Notes: generated from the sequence alone by a model not told the origin. Shown: positions 53,140-62,689, counted from the first letter of the stretch. The stretch is DNA of 64,000 bases from Pyrinomonadaceae bacterium (GCA_014380365.1 JACMJZ010000012.1:372001-436000); one strand, 5' to 3'. Numbers and translations: made by a program.

Positions 53140-55380
53140 CTATTTACGAGGTTCGCCGGAAAGCGTCGCAACGAGCTTGTGAAAGCCGGGATCTTTTCTG
53201 AGTTCCAATAACTCCGGATCACGACCAAATTCGTCCATCGAGTAACCCGCTTTCAGAGCTGCCGTCATAGTGTCGAGCGCCTGACGTCGCTGCCCGCATA
53301 ACTCATAAACCGACACCAGCCGGGACAAAATCGAGGCGCTCATGTCGAGTGCCTCAACGGCCCTAGCCTCTGCCAAAGCCTGCTTGTTCTGGCCGCTTTT
53401 AGCCAGGCAGAGAGCGAGCCGGCTGCGCAGCTCACCGTCATTTCCTTTGCTCGATAGATCACTCTGAATCTTTTGTATGGCCGTTCGATAAGCCTCTTTA
53501 GCCTTGGCTTCTTTGCCGGGGGTCCACCGGTAAGCGTCGCCCAGGTTGGTCCAGTTCTGTGCGTTGTCCGCTCCCAACTCGACGGCTTTCTCCATTGCAA
53601 CGACGGACTGTTGGTAGAGCCCCTGAAAAAAGAGACTAGTGCCAAGATTCGAATAGGTGATGGCTGAAGGTCTAATCTGCAAAGCTTTTTGATATTCGGC
53701 GGAAGCGTCAGCAAAGCGGCCTTGCATATGGTAAACGCCTCCGAGATTGCGGTAGCCTATGTAGCAATCGGGGGCTAACTTGATAACTTCTCCAAAAGCC
53801 TGCTCGGCTTCGGCGTAGCGTGATGTGCGAAAATAAAAATTACCTAGGGCATGGCGCAGGTCCCAATCCTTCGGGCGGAGTTCGATTGCTTTCTTATAAA
53901 ACTTCTCCGCCTCTGCCCAATTCTTTCTGGCTCGCTCGACGTCGCCGAGCCCGCGGTGCACACCGGCATTCAACGGATCCACGGTCAGCGCCTGTTTGAA
54001 CTCCGCCTCGGCCTTGTCATACTCTCCCTTTTCAACCAACACACGTCCCAAGCTAATTCGGTTATCAGCGAGGTGCCCGTTAAGATCCACGGCCTGCTTG
54101 GCGTTTTCAAAAGCAGTATCAAGCAATTGCTTATCGCGGTTTGTCTGATACTTGACGAGGTAGGCCATGCCGAGTCCAGCATAGGCTGGCGCATACTTCT
54201 GGTCCTTCGCGAGGGCTGCTTGAAAAGCCTGAGTAGCGGCGTCGAGGTTTTCCTTCTTATCGTAGCGTTCCAAAAAAGCCATTCCTTGTTGGAAGAGTTC
54301 GTAGGTGCTCGCGTTGGCATCAAGTCTGGCTAAACCTGGGGCCGCGCCGGTGACCGCGACAGAGCGCCGCTTGAGGGCGATTGTGCCAACCGCACCCAGG
54401 ATGAGCAGAATCACCAGGGCGGAGGTAACCAGCGCCGCTCTCCTGTGCTCAAGCCTCCAGGTGCGGAACTGCCAGGCAATGTGGCGCAGTCCATGTATAG
54501 GCGAGGTCGCCAACATTGAAGACCGGGCGGTCCGCCGGGCATTAATCTCGCCTATGTCATTAATCAGTTGCTGCGCATTCGGCTGACGCTGCTCCTTTTT
54601 CTTTTGCAGGGAACGCATTACCAACGCGTCGAGTTCGACCGGGACCTCAGAACGTACTCGCCGCGGCGATGGTGGATTGCCGGCCACGACCGCCTGCATC
54701 ACCGCTGCCAGTGTCGCACCGGCAAAAGCGCGTTGACCGGTGAGCATCTCGTAAACGATTGCGCCGAAAGAAAAAATGTCGGCGCGCGCATCGACGTGTT
54801 CACCCATCGCTTGTTCTGGCGACATGTAGGCGGGAGTGCCGATGACCCCGCCGGCGATGGTCATGACGTGCAGCGTCGCTGCCTCCGTGTCGATCTCTTT
54901 GCCGCTATCCTGAAACTGTTTGGCCAGCCCAAAATCCAGAACTTTAACTAACCCTTCGGCAGTGACCTTGATGTTGGCGGGCTTAAGATCTCGATGAATG
55001 ATGCCCTTTTCATGAGCGGCCTTGAGTGCGTCGGCAATTTGTGAGGCGATTCTGAGAGTTTCTTCAATCGGAAGCGGTCCGCCCAGGAGGCGATCAGCCA
55101 GCGTTTCCCCGGCGGCTAGTTCCATGACCAGGAACAGTTTGCCTTCATGCTCTTCCAGGGCGTGGATGTGAGCAATGCTTGCGTGGTTGAGGGAAGCCAG
55201 CAGCTGCGCTTCGCGTTCGAAGCGCGCCAGCCGATGAGCATCGTTGGCCAGCGCTGCCGGTAAGAACTTGAGCGCAACCGCGCGGTTCAGTTTGAGATCG
55301 CGCGCGAGGTAAACCTCACCCATCGCGCCTTCGCCGAGTTTTTCAGTGATCCGATAATGCGAAAGGGTCAGGCCGATCAA
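53140..55380 (-). CDS. Ser/Thr protein kinase with TM segment and TPR tail
   Basis: 746 residues from a TTG at 55378-55380 behind CGGAGA. Kinase domain (about 8-270): LGEGAMGEVYLARD, VALKFLP (Lys), IIHRDLKPANIK, DFGLAKQ, GTPAYMSPEQA. One TM helix (ALVTSALVILLILGAVGTIA) near 320. The C-terminal half holds about nine TPR-like repeats (APAYAGLGMAYLVKYQT, AGVHRGLGDVERARKNWAEA, ITYSNLGTSLFFQGLYQQSV). This kinase-TM-TPR type is widespread in Acidobacteriota and Planctomycetota. It probably senses partner proteins outside the membrane through its TPRs. Confidence 0.95.
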   Translation of the reverse strand: MIGLTLSHYRITEKLGEGAMGEVYLARDLKLNRAVALKFLPAALANDAHRLARFEREAQLLASLNHASIAHIHALEEHEGKLFLVMELAAGETLADRLLGGPLPIEETLRIASQIADALKAAHEKGIIHRDLKPANIKVTAEGLVKVLDFGLAKQFQDSGKEIDTEAATLHVMTIAGGVIGTPAYMSPEQAMGEHVDARADIFSFGAIVYEMLTGQRAFAGATLAAVMQAVVAGNPPSPRRVRSEVPVELDALVMRSLQKKKEQRQPNAQQLINDIGEINARRTARSSMLATSPIHGLRHIAWQFRTWRLEHRRAALVTSALVILLILGAVGTIALKRRSVAVTGAAPGLARLDANASTYELFQQGMAFLERYDKKENLDAATQAFQAALAKDQKYAPAYAGLGMAYLVKYQTNRDKQLLDTAFENAKQAVDLNGHLADNRISLGRVLVEKGEYDKAEAEFKQALTVDPLNAGVHRGLGDVERARKNWAEAEKFYKKAIELRPKDWDLRHALGNFYFRTSRYAEAEQAFGEVIKLAPDCYIGYRNLGGVYHMQGRFADASAEYQKALQIRPSAITYSNLGTSLFFQGLYQQSVVAMEKAVELGADNAQNWTNLGDAYRWTPGKEAKAKEAYRTAIQKIQSDLSSKGNDGELRSRLALCLAKSGQNKQALAEARAVEALDMSASILSRLVSVYELCGQRRQALDTMTAALKAGYSMDEFGRDPELLELRKDPGFHKLVATLSGEPRK

Positions 55381-55748
55381 ACGTATCTCCGTTCGGGCTT
55401 AGCTGCTGGCTGTGGTCTGAACGACAACAGAAGTGGATTGCCGCGGACTCTACCAAATTAGTATGCGATTCTCAATAGAATACGGATCAGTAGGTCGTAG
55501 AGTCGCCCTTTAGAGTGAGCCTGTGCCCGCGCGCAAACAGAAACAGATTACCCGAACACATCGGTGGAGGCGTAGAGGATTGATTACGAAACCACCTGTC
55601 GAACCTGTTGGTGAGTTTTCGTTTGTTTTGTTATAGTCACCTATCCCCCGTCAATGAGCCCCTATCTTCCGGACCTTAAATCTGGACGGACTTTTTCAAT
55701 TGATTTCAGATTCCGTTAGTTTAGGGAATTGGGCTAAGGAGAGTTCAC
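55381..55748. other. 368-bp intergenic region between divergent genes
   Basis: No gene is supported. It should hold promoters for the kinase (leftward) and the DUF6335 gene (rightward). A TATAGT near 55634 could be a -10 box but no clear -35 partner is visible. The plus-strand gene has a good AAGGAGAG site at its start. Confidence 0.4.
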
Positions 55749-56147
55749 ATGCCAAAGAAACTTGCCGAAGAGTTTAATTACTTGAGCAATGATCCTGACT
55801 TCGTTCCCGATCCTGAAATCGAGGAGTTTATGGAAGAAGAGATCGCGCGTGCGCCAAAGGATCCTGAGCAGTTGGCCCAGCGGCTACGGAACAACACGGC
55901 TTCATCTCCGAAAGATGCAGGTGGCGACCTCGATGCGACGTGGGAAGACGTGAATGCCAGCGGGGAAGAATCCGTGGGCGGCGACAACCCTACGCCAGAC
56001 CAATCCATGGTGGAAGAAAATGCTAACGCGATGGGCGTGAATTTCGAAGACAATGAGGAGCTCGAGTTTATCGACAAGATCGAGCGGCGGGATCGCGACC
56101 GATACGAGTTGAACGAGAGCTCAAAAGGCGGCGAAGAAACAATCTGA
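55749..56147 (+). CDS. DUF6335-like acidic protein
   Basis: 132 residues, strongly acidic, no signal or membrane span. The central part GGDLDATWEDVNASGEESVG G, then NPTPDQSMVEENANAMGVNF and RRDRDRYELNESS, matches the pattern of DUF6335 proteins (GGDVDADW, GGxxPTPDQ, RDRxRWEL), best known from cyanobacteria. Function unknown. ATG at 55749 has AAGGAGAG eight bases upstream. Confidence 0.75.
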   Translation: MPKKLAEEFNYLSNDPDFVPDPEIEEFMEEEIARAPKDPEQLAQRLRNNTASSPKDAGGDLDATWEDVNASGEESVGGDNPTPDQSMVEENANAMGVNFEDNEELEFIDKIERRDRDRYELNESSKGGEETI

Positions 56148-56195
56148 CCTCGGCCCTTTCCCGGTGAACTGGAACAAAGTTTAGAACCTTAAGGG

Positions 56196-56265
56196 CGATC
56201 CACGAAGTCACACGAAATGACACTAAGAATTCTAACTCGAGTTATTTCGTGTTCTTTCGTGGATC
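56196..56265. repeat. Dispersed palindrome family F2, copy C
   Basis: GCGATCCACGAAGTCACACG and ATTTCGTGTTCTTTCGTGGA TCG arms, between the convergent DUF6335 and dtd genes. Confidence 0.87.
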
Positions 56266-56294
56266 GTATCTTATTGTAATTACAGAGCGACCAG

Positions 56295-56744
56295 CTAGAA
56301 CAACTTTCGGCTGTCCAGCAGTATTGTTACCGGCCCATCGTTGACTAACTCAACCTGCATGTTGCTGCGGAAACTTCCAGCTTCCACGCGCTCAACGCTC
56401 TCTCGCGCGCGCGTCAGGAAATATTCATATAGAGGCTCGGCAATCTCCGGTGCGGCCGCCTCAATCCACGAAGGTCGTAACCCGCGCCGCACATCGCCGT
56501 AAAGCGTGAACTGCGAGACCACCAGTAGGGCGCCGCCAACATCCTTGACGGAGCGATTCATTACACCTTCTTTGTCATCGAAAATCCTGAGTGCGGCAAT
56601 TTTCCCCGCCAGATAATCAGCATCAGTCTCTGAATCGTCTCGCGCAATACCTAATAAAACGACGAGACCGCGTTCGATCTCGCCGACTATTTGATTCTCA
56701 ACTGTAACCTGAGCGCGCGTAACGCGCTGAACCACAGCTCTCAT
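56295..56744 (-). CDS. dtd: D-aminoacyl-tRNA deacylase
   Basis: 149 residues, the family length. RAVVQRVTRAQVTVENQIVG is the DTD start; LLVVSQFTLYGDVRRGLRPS W carries the SQxT catalytic motif, and ELVNDGPVTILLDS the Gly-cisPro motif (NxGPVT). It removes D-amino acids, and glycine from tRNA-Ala. The upstream gene (56760-57503) ends 15 bp before its start. Confidence 0.96.
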   Translation of the reverse strand: MRAVVQRVTRAQVTVENQIVGEIERGLVVLLGIARDDSETDADYLAGKIAALRIFDDKEGVMNRSVKDVGGALLVVSQFTLYGDVRRGLRPSWIEAAAPEIAEPLYEYFLTRARESVERVEAGSFRSNMQVELVNDGPVTILLDSRKLF

Positions 56745-56759
56745 CTATCAGTGATCTTT

Positions 56760-57503
56760 CTACACCAATCGTGAATATCTAATGGAACGACGAGCGCCCT
56801 TGGCCTTGTGTTTAATCGCTAATCGGACCTCCGCTTTGAGATCGCCTTTGGCAAAGAAGGATGTATTAGTACGCTTCTGCGGGTCGTAATAACCTAAATA
56901 ACCGCCCGGGTTCACGCCAAACGATTGCAGCGTTTTGCCCTTGTAGCTCCGGCCCAGGAAATCGTTTCGCCCTCCCCGCTCGTCGCTGGAGGTGAAGTAG
57001 AGCGGCAGCACAAAATTCGAAACCATTACCCCATCCACTTCATAACTCTCGGCTTGCACTGCGTCACACATCTCGTACCAGTGGAACACCTTCTTTCGCC
57101 GATCGGTTGGGTTTGGCCCAACTACCAGGAGATTGGTTTCCGGATCGCCGATCAATTCCAGCGCTTCGTGTGAGAGCGTTACGCTCCACGGCTCTTCAAG
57201 CTCTTTTGACAAATCCGTGAAGACGAAGCCGTAGGGTATGCCGCGATCATTCTTGTCGTGATAACCAAGCGCGCCGTCTGCGTCGACTTCATTCCAGACG
57301 TAAAGCACGGCATCTCCTCGCATATCAGCCAGGCGTCGCTTGGTGGGCTTCTTTTCGCTTCTCCCTTCGAGTCTCAGTTCAGCCCCAAGGCTCCAGTAAG
57401 GCGTAAAGTCGTGGGCGATTTGACGATTGACCGCGCGAATTGCAACTTGCAATTCTTCATCACTGACTGCGCCGTTCGTATGATTAATAACTGAGATAAT
57501 CAT
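56760..57503 (-). CDS. Uncharacterised protein with HExxxE metallopeptidase-like motif
   Basis: 247 residues from the ATG at 57501-57503 behind GGAG. No signal peptide. The central block TLSHEALELIGDPETN followed 35 residues later by WYEMCDAVQAESYEVDGVMV SNFVLPLYF belongs to a family I know only as hypothetical, found singly in many genomes. The conserved SHEALE, DPE and EMCD acids and His look like a metal site, so a metal-dependent hydrolase is possible. Function not established. It probably shares a transcript with dtd. Confidence 0.75.
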   Translation of the reverse strand: MIISVINHTNGAVSDEELQVAIRAVNRQIAHDFTPYWSLGAELRLEGRSEKKPTKRRLADMRGDAVLYVWNEVDADGALGYHDKNDRGIPYGFVFTDLSKELEEPWSVTLSHEALELIGDPETNLLVVGPNPTDRRKKVFHWYEMCDAVQAESYEVDGVMVSNFVLPLYFTSSDERGGRNDFLGRSYKGKTLQSFGVNPGGYLGYYDPQKRTNTSFFAKGDLKAEVRLAIKHKAKGARRSIRYSRLV

Positions 57504-57646
57504 GGTGAGACTCCTTCTCATTGCTGCGTTGGTTGATCAAGATGGAGTTATCGGAATGTTGGTCAAACAAAGATTGGCCGAGCACGACCGAGAATAATAA
57601 CTTGGGCTGAGTCTTACAAGATTAGACTTGCTTTCAATGCCGTTTT

Positions 57647-58366
57647 CTACTTCTTGGGAGGCTTGCTGGGACGGATCTCCACGCGACTGACTAATGCCCG
57701 ATTGTCGTGACGAAGCAGATCGATAACGACTTGAGCGATATCTTCGGGACGCAGTTGCCAGTCCTGATCAGTCGTGGGCGTATCGCCGCCAAATTCTGTG
57801 TTTACCGAACCCGGCATGATGTAGCTGACTTTGATGCCGTCATGCCTTACCTCCTGCATCAGCGCTTCACTGAAACCGTTAAGACCAAACTTCGACGCGT
57901 TATACGCCGCCATCTTCGGATGCGCGTTTGTGCCGGCCAGCGAAGAGATGTTGATGATGTAGCCGCCGCCACGACTCCGCATCAACGGGATCGCTTCATG
58001 GCAACAATAAAAAACGCCGAACAGGTTCGTCTCGACTACCGAGCGAAAATCATCCGACGACATTTCTTCAACGGTCTGAAACATCCCTATGCCGGCGTTG
58101 TTCACCAGAATATCGAGACCACCGAAGTGTGAAGCTGTTAACTCAAACAGCGCCTGTATCTGAGTGTAGACGCGAACATCCGCGACGATACCCGTGACGC
58201 CGCCTCCTTTTAGCGCAGTCAACGCCAGCAACGCTTCGTCAATTTCTTTGCGGCTCCGCGCGCTCAGGCAAACATTCACTCCGGCTTTCACGAGCGCCTC
58301 GGCAATACCGAGGCCGATGCCCTTCGTACCGCCAGTTACGATTGCTGTCTTGCCGGTTAGCTCCAT
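57647..58366 (-). CDS. Short-chain dehydrogenase/reductase
   Basis: 239 residues from the ATG at 58364-58366, which has GGGGGAGG directly upstream. Cofactor motif IVTGGTKGIGLGIAEALV, NNAG in LVNNAGIGMF, catalytic Ser in ISSLAG and YNASKFG (YxxxK). The C-terminal half has PGSVNTEFGG and SxxEDIAQVV, as in 3-oxoacyl-ACP reductase-like members. NADP preference and substrate cannot be told. Confidence 0.92.
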   Translation of the reverse strand: MELTGKTAIVTGGTKGIGLGIAEALVKAGVNVCLSARSRKEIDEALLALTALKGGGVTGIVADVRVYTQIQALFELTASHFGGLDILVNNAGIGMFQTVEEMSSDDFRSVVETNLFGVFYCCHEAIPLMRSRGGGYIINISSLAGTNAHPKMAAYNASKFGLNGFSEALMQEVRHDGIKVSYIMPGSVNTEFGGDTPTTDQDWQLRPEDIAQVVIDLLRHDNRALVSRVEIRPSKPPKK

Positions 58367-58459
58367 AACCTCCCCCAGGTGTCCGACAAACTTCACCTTG
58401 TCGCATAGCAACGACAAGCTAAAAGCTTATCGCACATGAAAACCACCAACCGTCCTCGG

Positions 58460-59089
58460 TTAGCCGGCCCCAGGCACCATATCAAAGAAATCCACAACCC
58501 CAGTCTCCAGCGAGTACTCAGCGCCTACGACGACGAGCGCATCTTTCTTAATCATCTGTTCGAGAACTTCCGATCCGTGTCGCAGGTGATCTACCGATTC
58601 GCGGATGTTGGCCCGAACGGCGTGCTGTACCAACGCATCCGGGTCATGCTTTAGATCAGTTGCCAGCAACGCTTCCACGGACGGGCGAATCCGGTCGACG
58701 ATCGACCGCAGATTCCGCGACTGGTGATCACTCTGCTGTTGAAGTTGTTCCAGGGTTGCCAGAATGGCGCCACACTGGGAATGCCCCAGAACCACGACCA
58801 GCCGCGTGCCGTACTGCGCGGCGGCAAACTCCACGCTACCGACTTGAGAAGCAGCGACGATGTTCCCGGCCACCCGGATGACAAACAGGTCGCCCAGGCC
58901 CTGGTCGAACACCATCTCCGCCGGCACCCGCGAATCGGAGCAGCCGAGGATGATGGCGAACGGTTCCTGACCAGCCGCCAACTCGTTGCGCCGCGCCCGA
59001 CTCGAGAGGGAGTCGCCGCTCGGAGCCTCAGATACGAATCGGCGGTTCCCGGCTTGCAGGCGTTCGAGGGCTTCTCGCGCTGAAATCAT
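58460..59089 (-). CDS. Beta-class carbonic anhydrase
   Basis: 209 residues. Zinc ligands are in LGCSDSRVPAEMVFDQG (Cys, with the Asp-Arg dyad) and VVLGHSQCGAI (His and Cys). RVAGNIV and SVEFAAAQYGTRLV are further family blocks. It interconverts CO2 and bicarbonate. ATG at 59089. Standing alone, so probably housekeeping CO2 supply or pH balance. Confidence 0.95.
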   Translation of the reverse strand: MISAREALERLQAGNRRFVSEAPSGDSLSSRARRNELAAGQEPFAIILGCSDSRVPAEMVFDQGLGDLFVIRVAGNIVAASQVGSVEFAAAQYGTRLVVVLGHSQCGAILATLEQLQQQSDHQSRNLRSIVDRIRPSVEALLATDLKHDPDALVQHAVRANIRESVDHLRHGSEVLEQMIKKDALVVVGAEYSLETGVVDFFDMVPGAG

Positions 59090-59152
59090 CGACGCCTCAT
59101 TCTCCGTCCGACCGCCGGAACTCGCCTTCGGCGCACCGTTCGCCTTAATCGG

Positions 59153-59860
59153 CTATCTTGCAGCCGGCATCGTTACATTGCGGTTAAGGATGACGCCAAA
59201 CTCAGTACCCGACTTCACTTCAGCATCCTTTTCCTTCTCGTAGACTCGCGCGCCGGTTCCGAGTGCGCCGCCAATGATTGCACCAATGCCGGCCCCTTTG
59301 CCGCCACCCGCAATGGCGCCGATTATCGCGCCGGTGGCCGCGCCGCCGCCTATGAACACCGCGTCGCGGTTGCGGTTGCTGCGCCCTGTGACCGAGCCTT
59401 CGTTATCCGAGTTGACATCATCAGCCTGCAAGCTCGACAGCGAACCGTTGATTGCATAGCTGGTGCCTTTCGGCAACTGGACTGAATTGAAAGCAACCAG
59501 AATCTGACCCGGCGTGCGCCTTCCCGCTTGCTTCACTGAAGTTACGCGTCCCCAAACCTTGCTGCCCACCGGGATCACTTCCACACCGGCTCCGGCGTGA
59601 ACGGGCTCGGTGACGTTCGCCGAGAACCGGTCCCCAATTCTGGCGGTACGAGAACTCAGTTGCTGATTAAGGCGCACACGGATCACTGTGTCTGCCGGAA
59701 CTGTATAGGTGGGAATTACAACTCTGCGGACCGGAGTTCGTCTCACCGGTCGGCGTCGCCGTTGTGCGGAAACTTCGAACACACTGCCAGCCAATAGTAT
59801 CGCCAAAACAAAAAGCGTCATCGCTCGCACACCCAGCTTGCTGTTCATCTTTGTCATCAT
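59153..59860 (-). CDS. Secreted glycine-zipper protein
   Basis: 235 residues. A signal peptide (AMTLFVLAILLAGSVFEVSA) is followed by an Arg-rich stretch, a beta domain (PADTVIRVRLNQQLSSRTAR, VIPVGSKVWGRVTSVKQAGR, GQILVAFNSVQLPKG) and a glycine-zipper segment (GAATGAIIGAIAGGGKGAGI GAIIGGALG) likely to insert in or cross a membrane. Similar layouts occur in outer-membrane or periplasmic proteins of unknown role. ATG follows GGAGGATTGA. Confidence 0.78.
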   Translation of the reverse strand: MMTKMNSKLGVRAMTLFVLAILLAGSVFEVSAQRRRRPVRRTPVRRVVIPTYTVPADTVIRVRLNQQLSSRTARIGDRFSANVTEPVHAGAGVEVIPVGSKVWGRVTSVKQAGRRTPGQILVAFNSVQLPKGTSYAINGSLSSLQADDVNSDNEGSVTGRSNRNRDAVFIGGGAATGAIIGAIAGGGKGAGIGAIIGGALGTGARVYEKEKDAEVKSGTEFGVILNRNVTMPAAR

Positions 59861-59971
59861 TCAATCCTCCCGTAAACGACGCCCCGCGTCGCTTTAGATT
59901 CATTGCCCCGGATCTTCGTCAACTCGGAGCATAGTGTTTGTGTTTGCGGATTATACACCGCGGCAGGCGGG

Positions 59972-61447
59972 TTACAACGCCTGCAATTTCGTCTTCAATC
60001 TTTCGTTGACTACCTTTGGATTCGCTTTCCCCTGCGACGCCTTCATCACCTGCCCCACAAAGAAACCGAATAAACTCTCTTTGCCCGCCCTATAGCTTTC
60101 GAGTTGTTGCGGGTTCGCCGCCAACACTTGATCGATCAGACTCTCGATCTCGGTCGCGTCGCTGAGTTGCGCCATGCCCTGCTCTTCGATAATTGCCGCC
60201 GCGTTCTTGCCGGTTCGAAACATCTCGACCAGCACATCCTTGCCTTGCTTGCCACTAATCTTCCCCTCATCGATCAACTTGATGAACGCGCCCAGATCCG
60301 CCGCCGACACCGGTGACAAACTCGCCGAAAGCCCAGCGCTTTCCAGTTCGCGCAAGAGTTCGGAACGTATCCAATTGGCGGCGGTTCGCGGGTTCCCCGA
60401 AGTTTCTACTGCTTTCTCGTAGTAGTCAGCCAGCGAACGTTCTGAAGTCAGTTGCGACGCATCGCTAAACGAAAGCTGATACTGCTCCATGAAACGCCGT
60501 CGCCGCGCTTCCGGCAGTTCCGGCATGTCGGACCGCACTCCCTGCACAAATTCAGCCGAGACGATCAAAGGCGGCAGGTCAGGCTCCGGAAAATATCGAT
60601 AGTCATGCGCTTCCTCTTTGGAGCGCATCACCCGCGTTTCTCCAGCGCGTTCGTCCCACAGTCGCGTCTCCTGCTGCAAGCGGCCACCCGATTCAAGTAC
60701 TCCGATTTGACGGCGGACCTCAAACTCGATCGCGCGATGCATAAACCGGACAGAGTTGAGATTCTTCAATTCAACTTTGGTTCCCAGCTCTTCTCCAATT
60801 TTCCTGACGGACACATTTGCTTCGCAGCGCAGGTTTCCCTTTTCCATGTCCGCATCGGAAGCGCCAACCCACTGCAGTGCGCGCCTTACGTGATTGACGT
60901 AATCGTAGGCTTCCCAGGCGGTGCGGAAGTCCGGCTCGGTCACGATCTCAGCCAGCGGTGTGCCGGCTCGATTGAGATCGATGTAGGAGTAACGATCAAT
61001 ATCCGGCAGACCCTCATGCACGTTTTTGCCTGCATCTTCTTCAAGGTGAAGGCGTGTGATGGCAATCGTCTTCGGGACCCATTCAATCGGATGGCCAGCC
61101 TCGTCCCGTTCGGCTGTCATGATTTCGAGCTCGCCATTCGCGGAGAATGGCTTATCGAATTGCGAGATCTGATAGCCCTTCGGCAAATCGGGATAGAAAT
61201 AGTTCTTGCGCGAAAAAATCGACTGCTCGTTTATATGTAACCCGAGCGAAAGAGCGGCACGGGCGCCGAGTTCGACGGCGCGGCGATTCAGGACAGGCAA
61301 CGCACCTGGCAAACCCAGACAGACCGGGCAGGTATTGGAGTTAGGCTCATCGCCAAAGCGCGTCGAGCAGCCACAGAAGATTTTTGACTCAGTGCTCAAT
61401 TGAGCATGAATCTCTAATCCAATAATCGTTTCCCAGGCGTTAGTCAT
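59972..61447 (-). CDS. gatB: Aspartyl/glutamyl-tRNA amidotransferase subunit B
   Basis: 491 residues. IGLEIHAQLSTESKIFCGCS is the GatB start with zinc Cys; CPVCLGLPGALPVLN has the second pair, and KNYFYPDLPKGYQISQFD and RAGTPLAEIVTEP are conserved. The C-terminal YqeY-like helical domain ends KANPKVVNERLKTKL. GatB binds mischarged Glu-tRNA(Gln) or Asp-tRNA(Asn) in the GatCAB complex. gatA and gatC are not adjacent. Confidence 0.97.
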   Translation of the reverse strand: MTNAWETIIGLEIHAQLSTESKIFCGCSTRFGDEPNSNTCPVCLGLPGALPVLNRRAVELGARAALSLGLHINEQSIFSRKNYFYPDLPKGYQISQFDKPFSANGELEIMTAERDEAGHPIEWVPKTIAITRLHLEEDAGKNVHEGLPDIDRYSYIDLNRAGTPLAEIVTEPDFRTAWEAYDYVNHVRRALQWVGASDADMEKGNLRCEANVSVRKIGEELGTKVELKNLNSVRFMHRAIEFEVRRQIGVLESGGRLQQETRLWDERAGETRVMRSKEEAHDYRYFPEPDLPPLIVSAEFVQGVRSDMPELPEARRRRFMEQYQLSFSDASQLTSERSLADYYEKAVETSGNPRTAANWIRSELLRELESAGLSASLSPVSAADLGAFIKLIDEGKISGKQGKDVLVEMFRTGKNAAAIIEEQGMAQLSDATEIESLIDQVLAANPQQLESYRAGKESLFGFFVGQVMKASQGKANPKVVNERLKTKLQAL

Positions 61448-61450
61448 TGG

Positions 61451-61553
61451 TGTGTTGTCAGTGGTCAGTTGTCAGTGGCCAGTGGCCAGTTATCGGCGGT
61501 CGATGGGTCTCGCTTTGATCCGACTGCCGTCTGCTCCTGCCGTCTGCTCCGAC
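61451..61553. repeat. CAGTGGTCAGT / CTGCTCCTGCCGT repeat tract
   Basis: Short degenerate units TGTCAGTGGTCAGTTGTCAG and CCGTCTGCTCCTGCCGTCTG fill the gap between two genes. They recall the tracts at 19703-19824 and 27505-27590. Confidence 0.65.
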
Positions 61554-61555
61554 CT

Positions 61556-62572
61556 TCAGCGTCTCAGCCAGCCGGGCGACGCACCGGCGCGTCTCGCTTC
61601 GTCTTCCAGTTCTCTCCAGACGGCATTTAGACCGGCGCGGGCGGCAGCCAATTCATTGAACTGCGTAACCAGCGCACTTCGTTCGTAGGCATAATCGTAA
61701 GGCCGATCAAAAACCAGTGCGGTCGGAAATGCCACGTTTGAAGCGCCTCCAAATTGTCTTCGAAGCGGGAACCTACGCGGATTTAGAAAAATCGCGCCGG
61801 ACGGCAGGCCGCGACCAAAACCAACACGTCCGCTTATTTGCGCGCCCCGAGAGCCGAATACATTCGCACGACGCATCGCTGCCCTAGGGAACGAATGCCC
61901 GACGCCTACGTTTCCGGCGGAGATTAGTGGCAGGAAAATGCTAGCGCTGAAGGAGGATCCCGTCACGGTGCTAGCAGAGATTTCATCAAGCCGCGAGCGA
62001 AGGTAACTGAGCTCCGCATCGAGGGACGCCATTTCAGTTCTTAACGCAGAGGCCCGCGCCCGCCAGTAGACTTCTGACTCTCTATCGGTAATCAGTTTCT
62101 GTTCCAGCGCAGTTCCGGTCACATCCGGGATCGCCGCCGCGCGCTTTCTTGACTCCTCAAGGGTAGGCAGGCCAAGCTGCTTTCTCCTTATCTCGTAAGC
62201 CGCCTCACTTTCACGTCGCCGCCGCGAGGACGACTCGAGATCGCGATTCGTTATCGTGCGTGTCCTTATCGAAGCGGCCCGCGCTCCCGAATCTGCTTGC
62301 GTGCGTCTCAACAAGCTCCCTGGCTGTTCGTTATTAAGCTTCTCGGTAGCCGGAATATCGATGGCCGCCAGAGCTAACGTGATTTGAATTCCCGGCGAAA
62401 CTTCGTAAGTCAAGGTGTTTTGAGTCACGGCAAAACGCGAAGGAATCTCGACGCGTCGCCCGCCGCGCAGCACAATCGTGTATGCGCTCACCGTCGCGGC
62501 GAATAGAAACGTGAGGGTGAAAAGCGTGCCAATTCGCATCATGCCGCGCTTTAGCGTACTAATTCCCTCCAT
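61556..62572 (-). CDS. Secreted/periplasmic hypothetical protein
   Basis: 338 residues from the ATG at 62570-62572; an in-frame extension upstream runs through an F1 palindrome and is unlikely. A signal peptide (MRIGTLFTLTFLFAATVSAY) precedes a small strand-rich part (TIVLRGGRRVEIPSRFAVTQ, LTYEVSPGIQITLALAAID) of the kind that turns a gene name into a rule for display, then a charged helical/coiled region with RRRRESEAAYEIRRK and a Gly/Phe-rich C-terminal part. No named family. Possibly outer-membrane associated. Confidence 0.7.
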   Translation of the reverse strand: MEGISTLKRGMMRIGTLFTLTFLFAATVSAYTIVLRGGRRVEIPSRFAVTQNTLTYEVSPGIQITLALAAIDIPATEKLNNEQPGSLLRRTQADSGARAASIRTRTITNRDLESSSRRRRESEAAYEIRRKQLGLPTLEESRKRAAAIPDVTGTALEQKLITDRESEVYWRARASALRTEMASLDAELSYLRSRLDEISASTVTGSSFSASIFLPLISAGNVGVGHSFPRAAMRRANVFGSRGAQISGRVGFGRGLPSGAIFLNPRRFPLRRQFGGASNVAFPTALVFDRPYDYAYERSALVTQFNELAAARAGLNAVWRELEDEARRAGASPGWLRR

Positions 62573-62689
62573 CGTAATTCTCTCCTGAATCTCTCCAACC
62601 GAATCTACCGGGGATGAGTTGAGTATAACACTCAGCAAAAACAACTGAGAATCGGGTGCTAGGGTAGTTGGGTGTTGCCAATCGCGATG

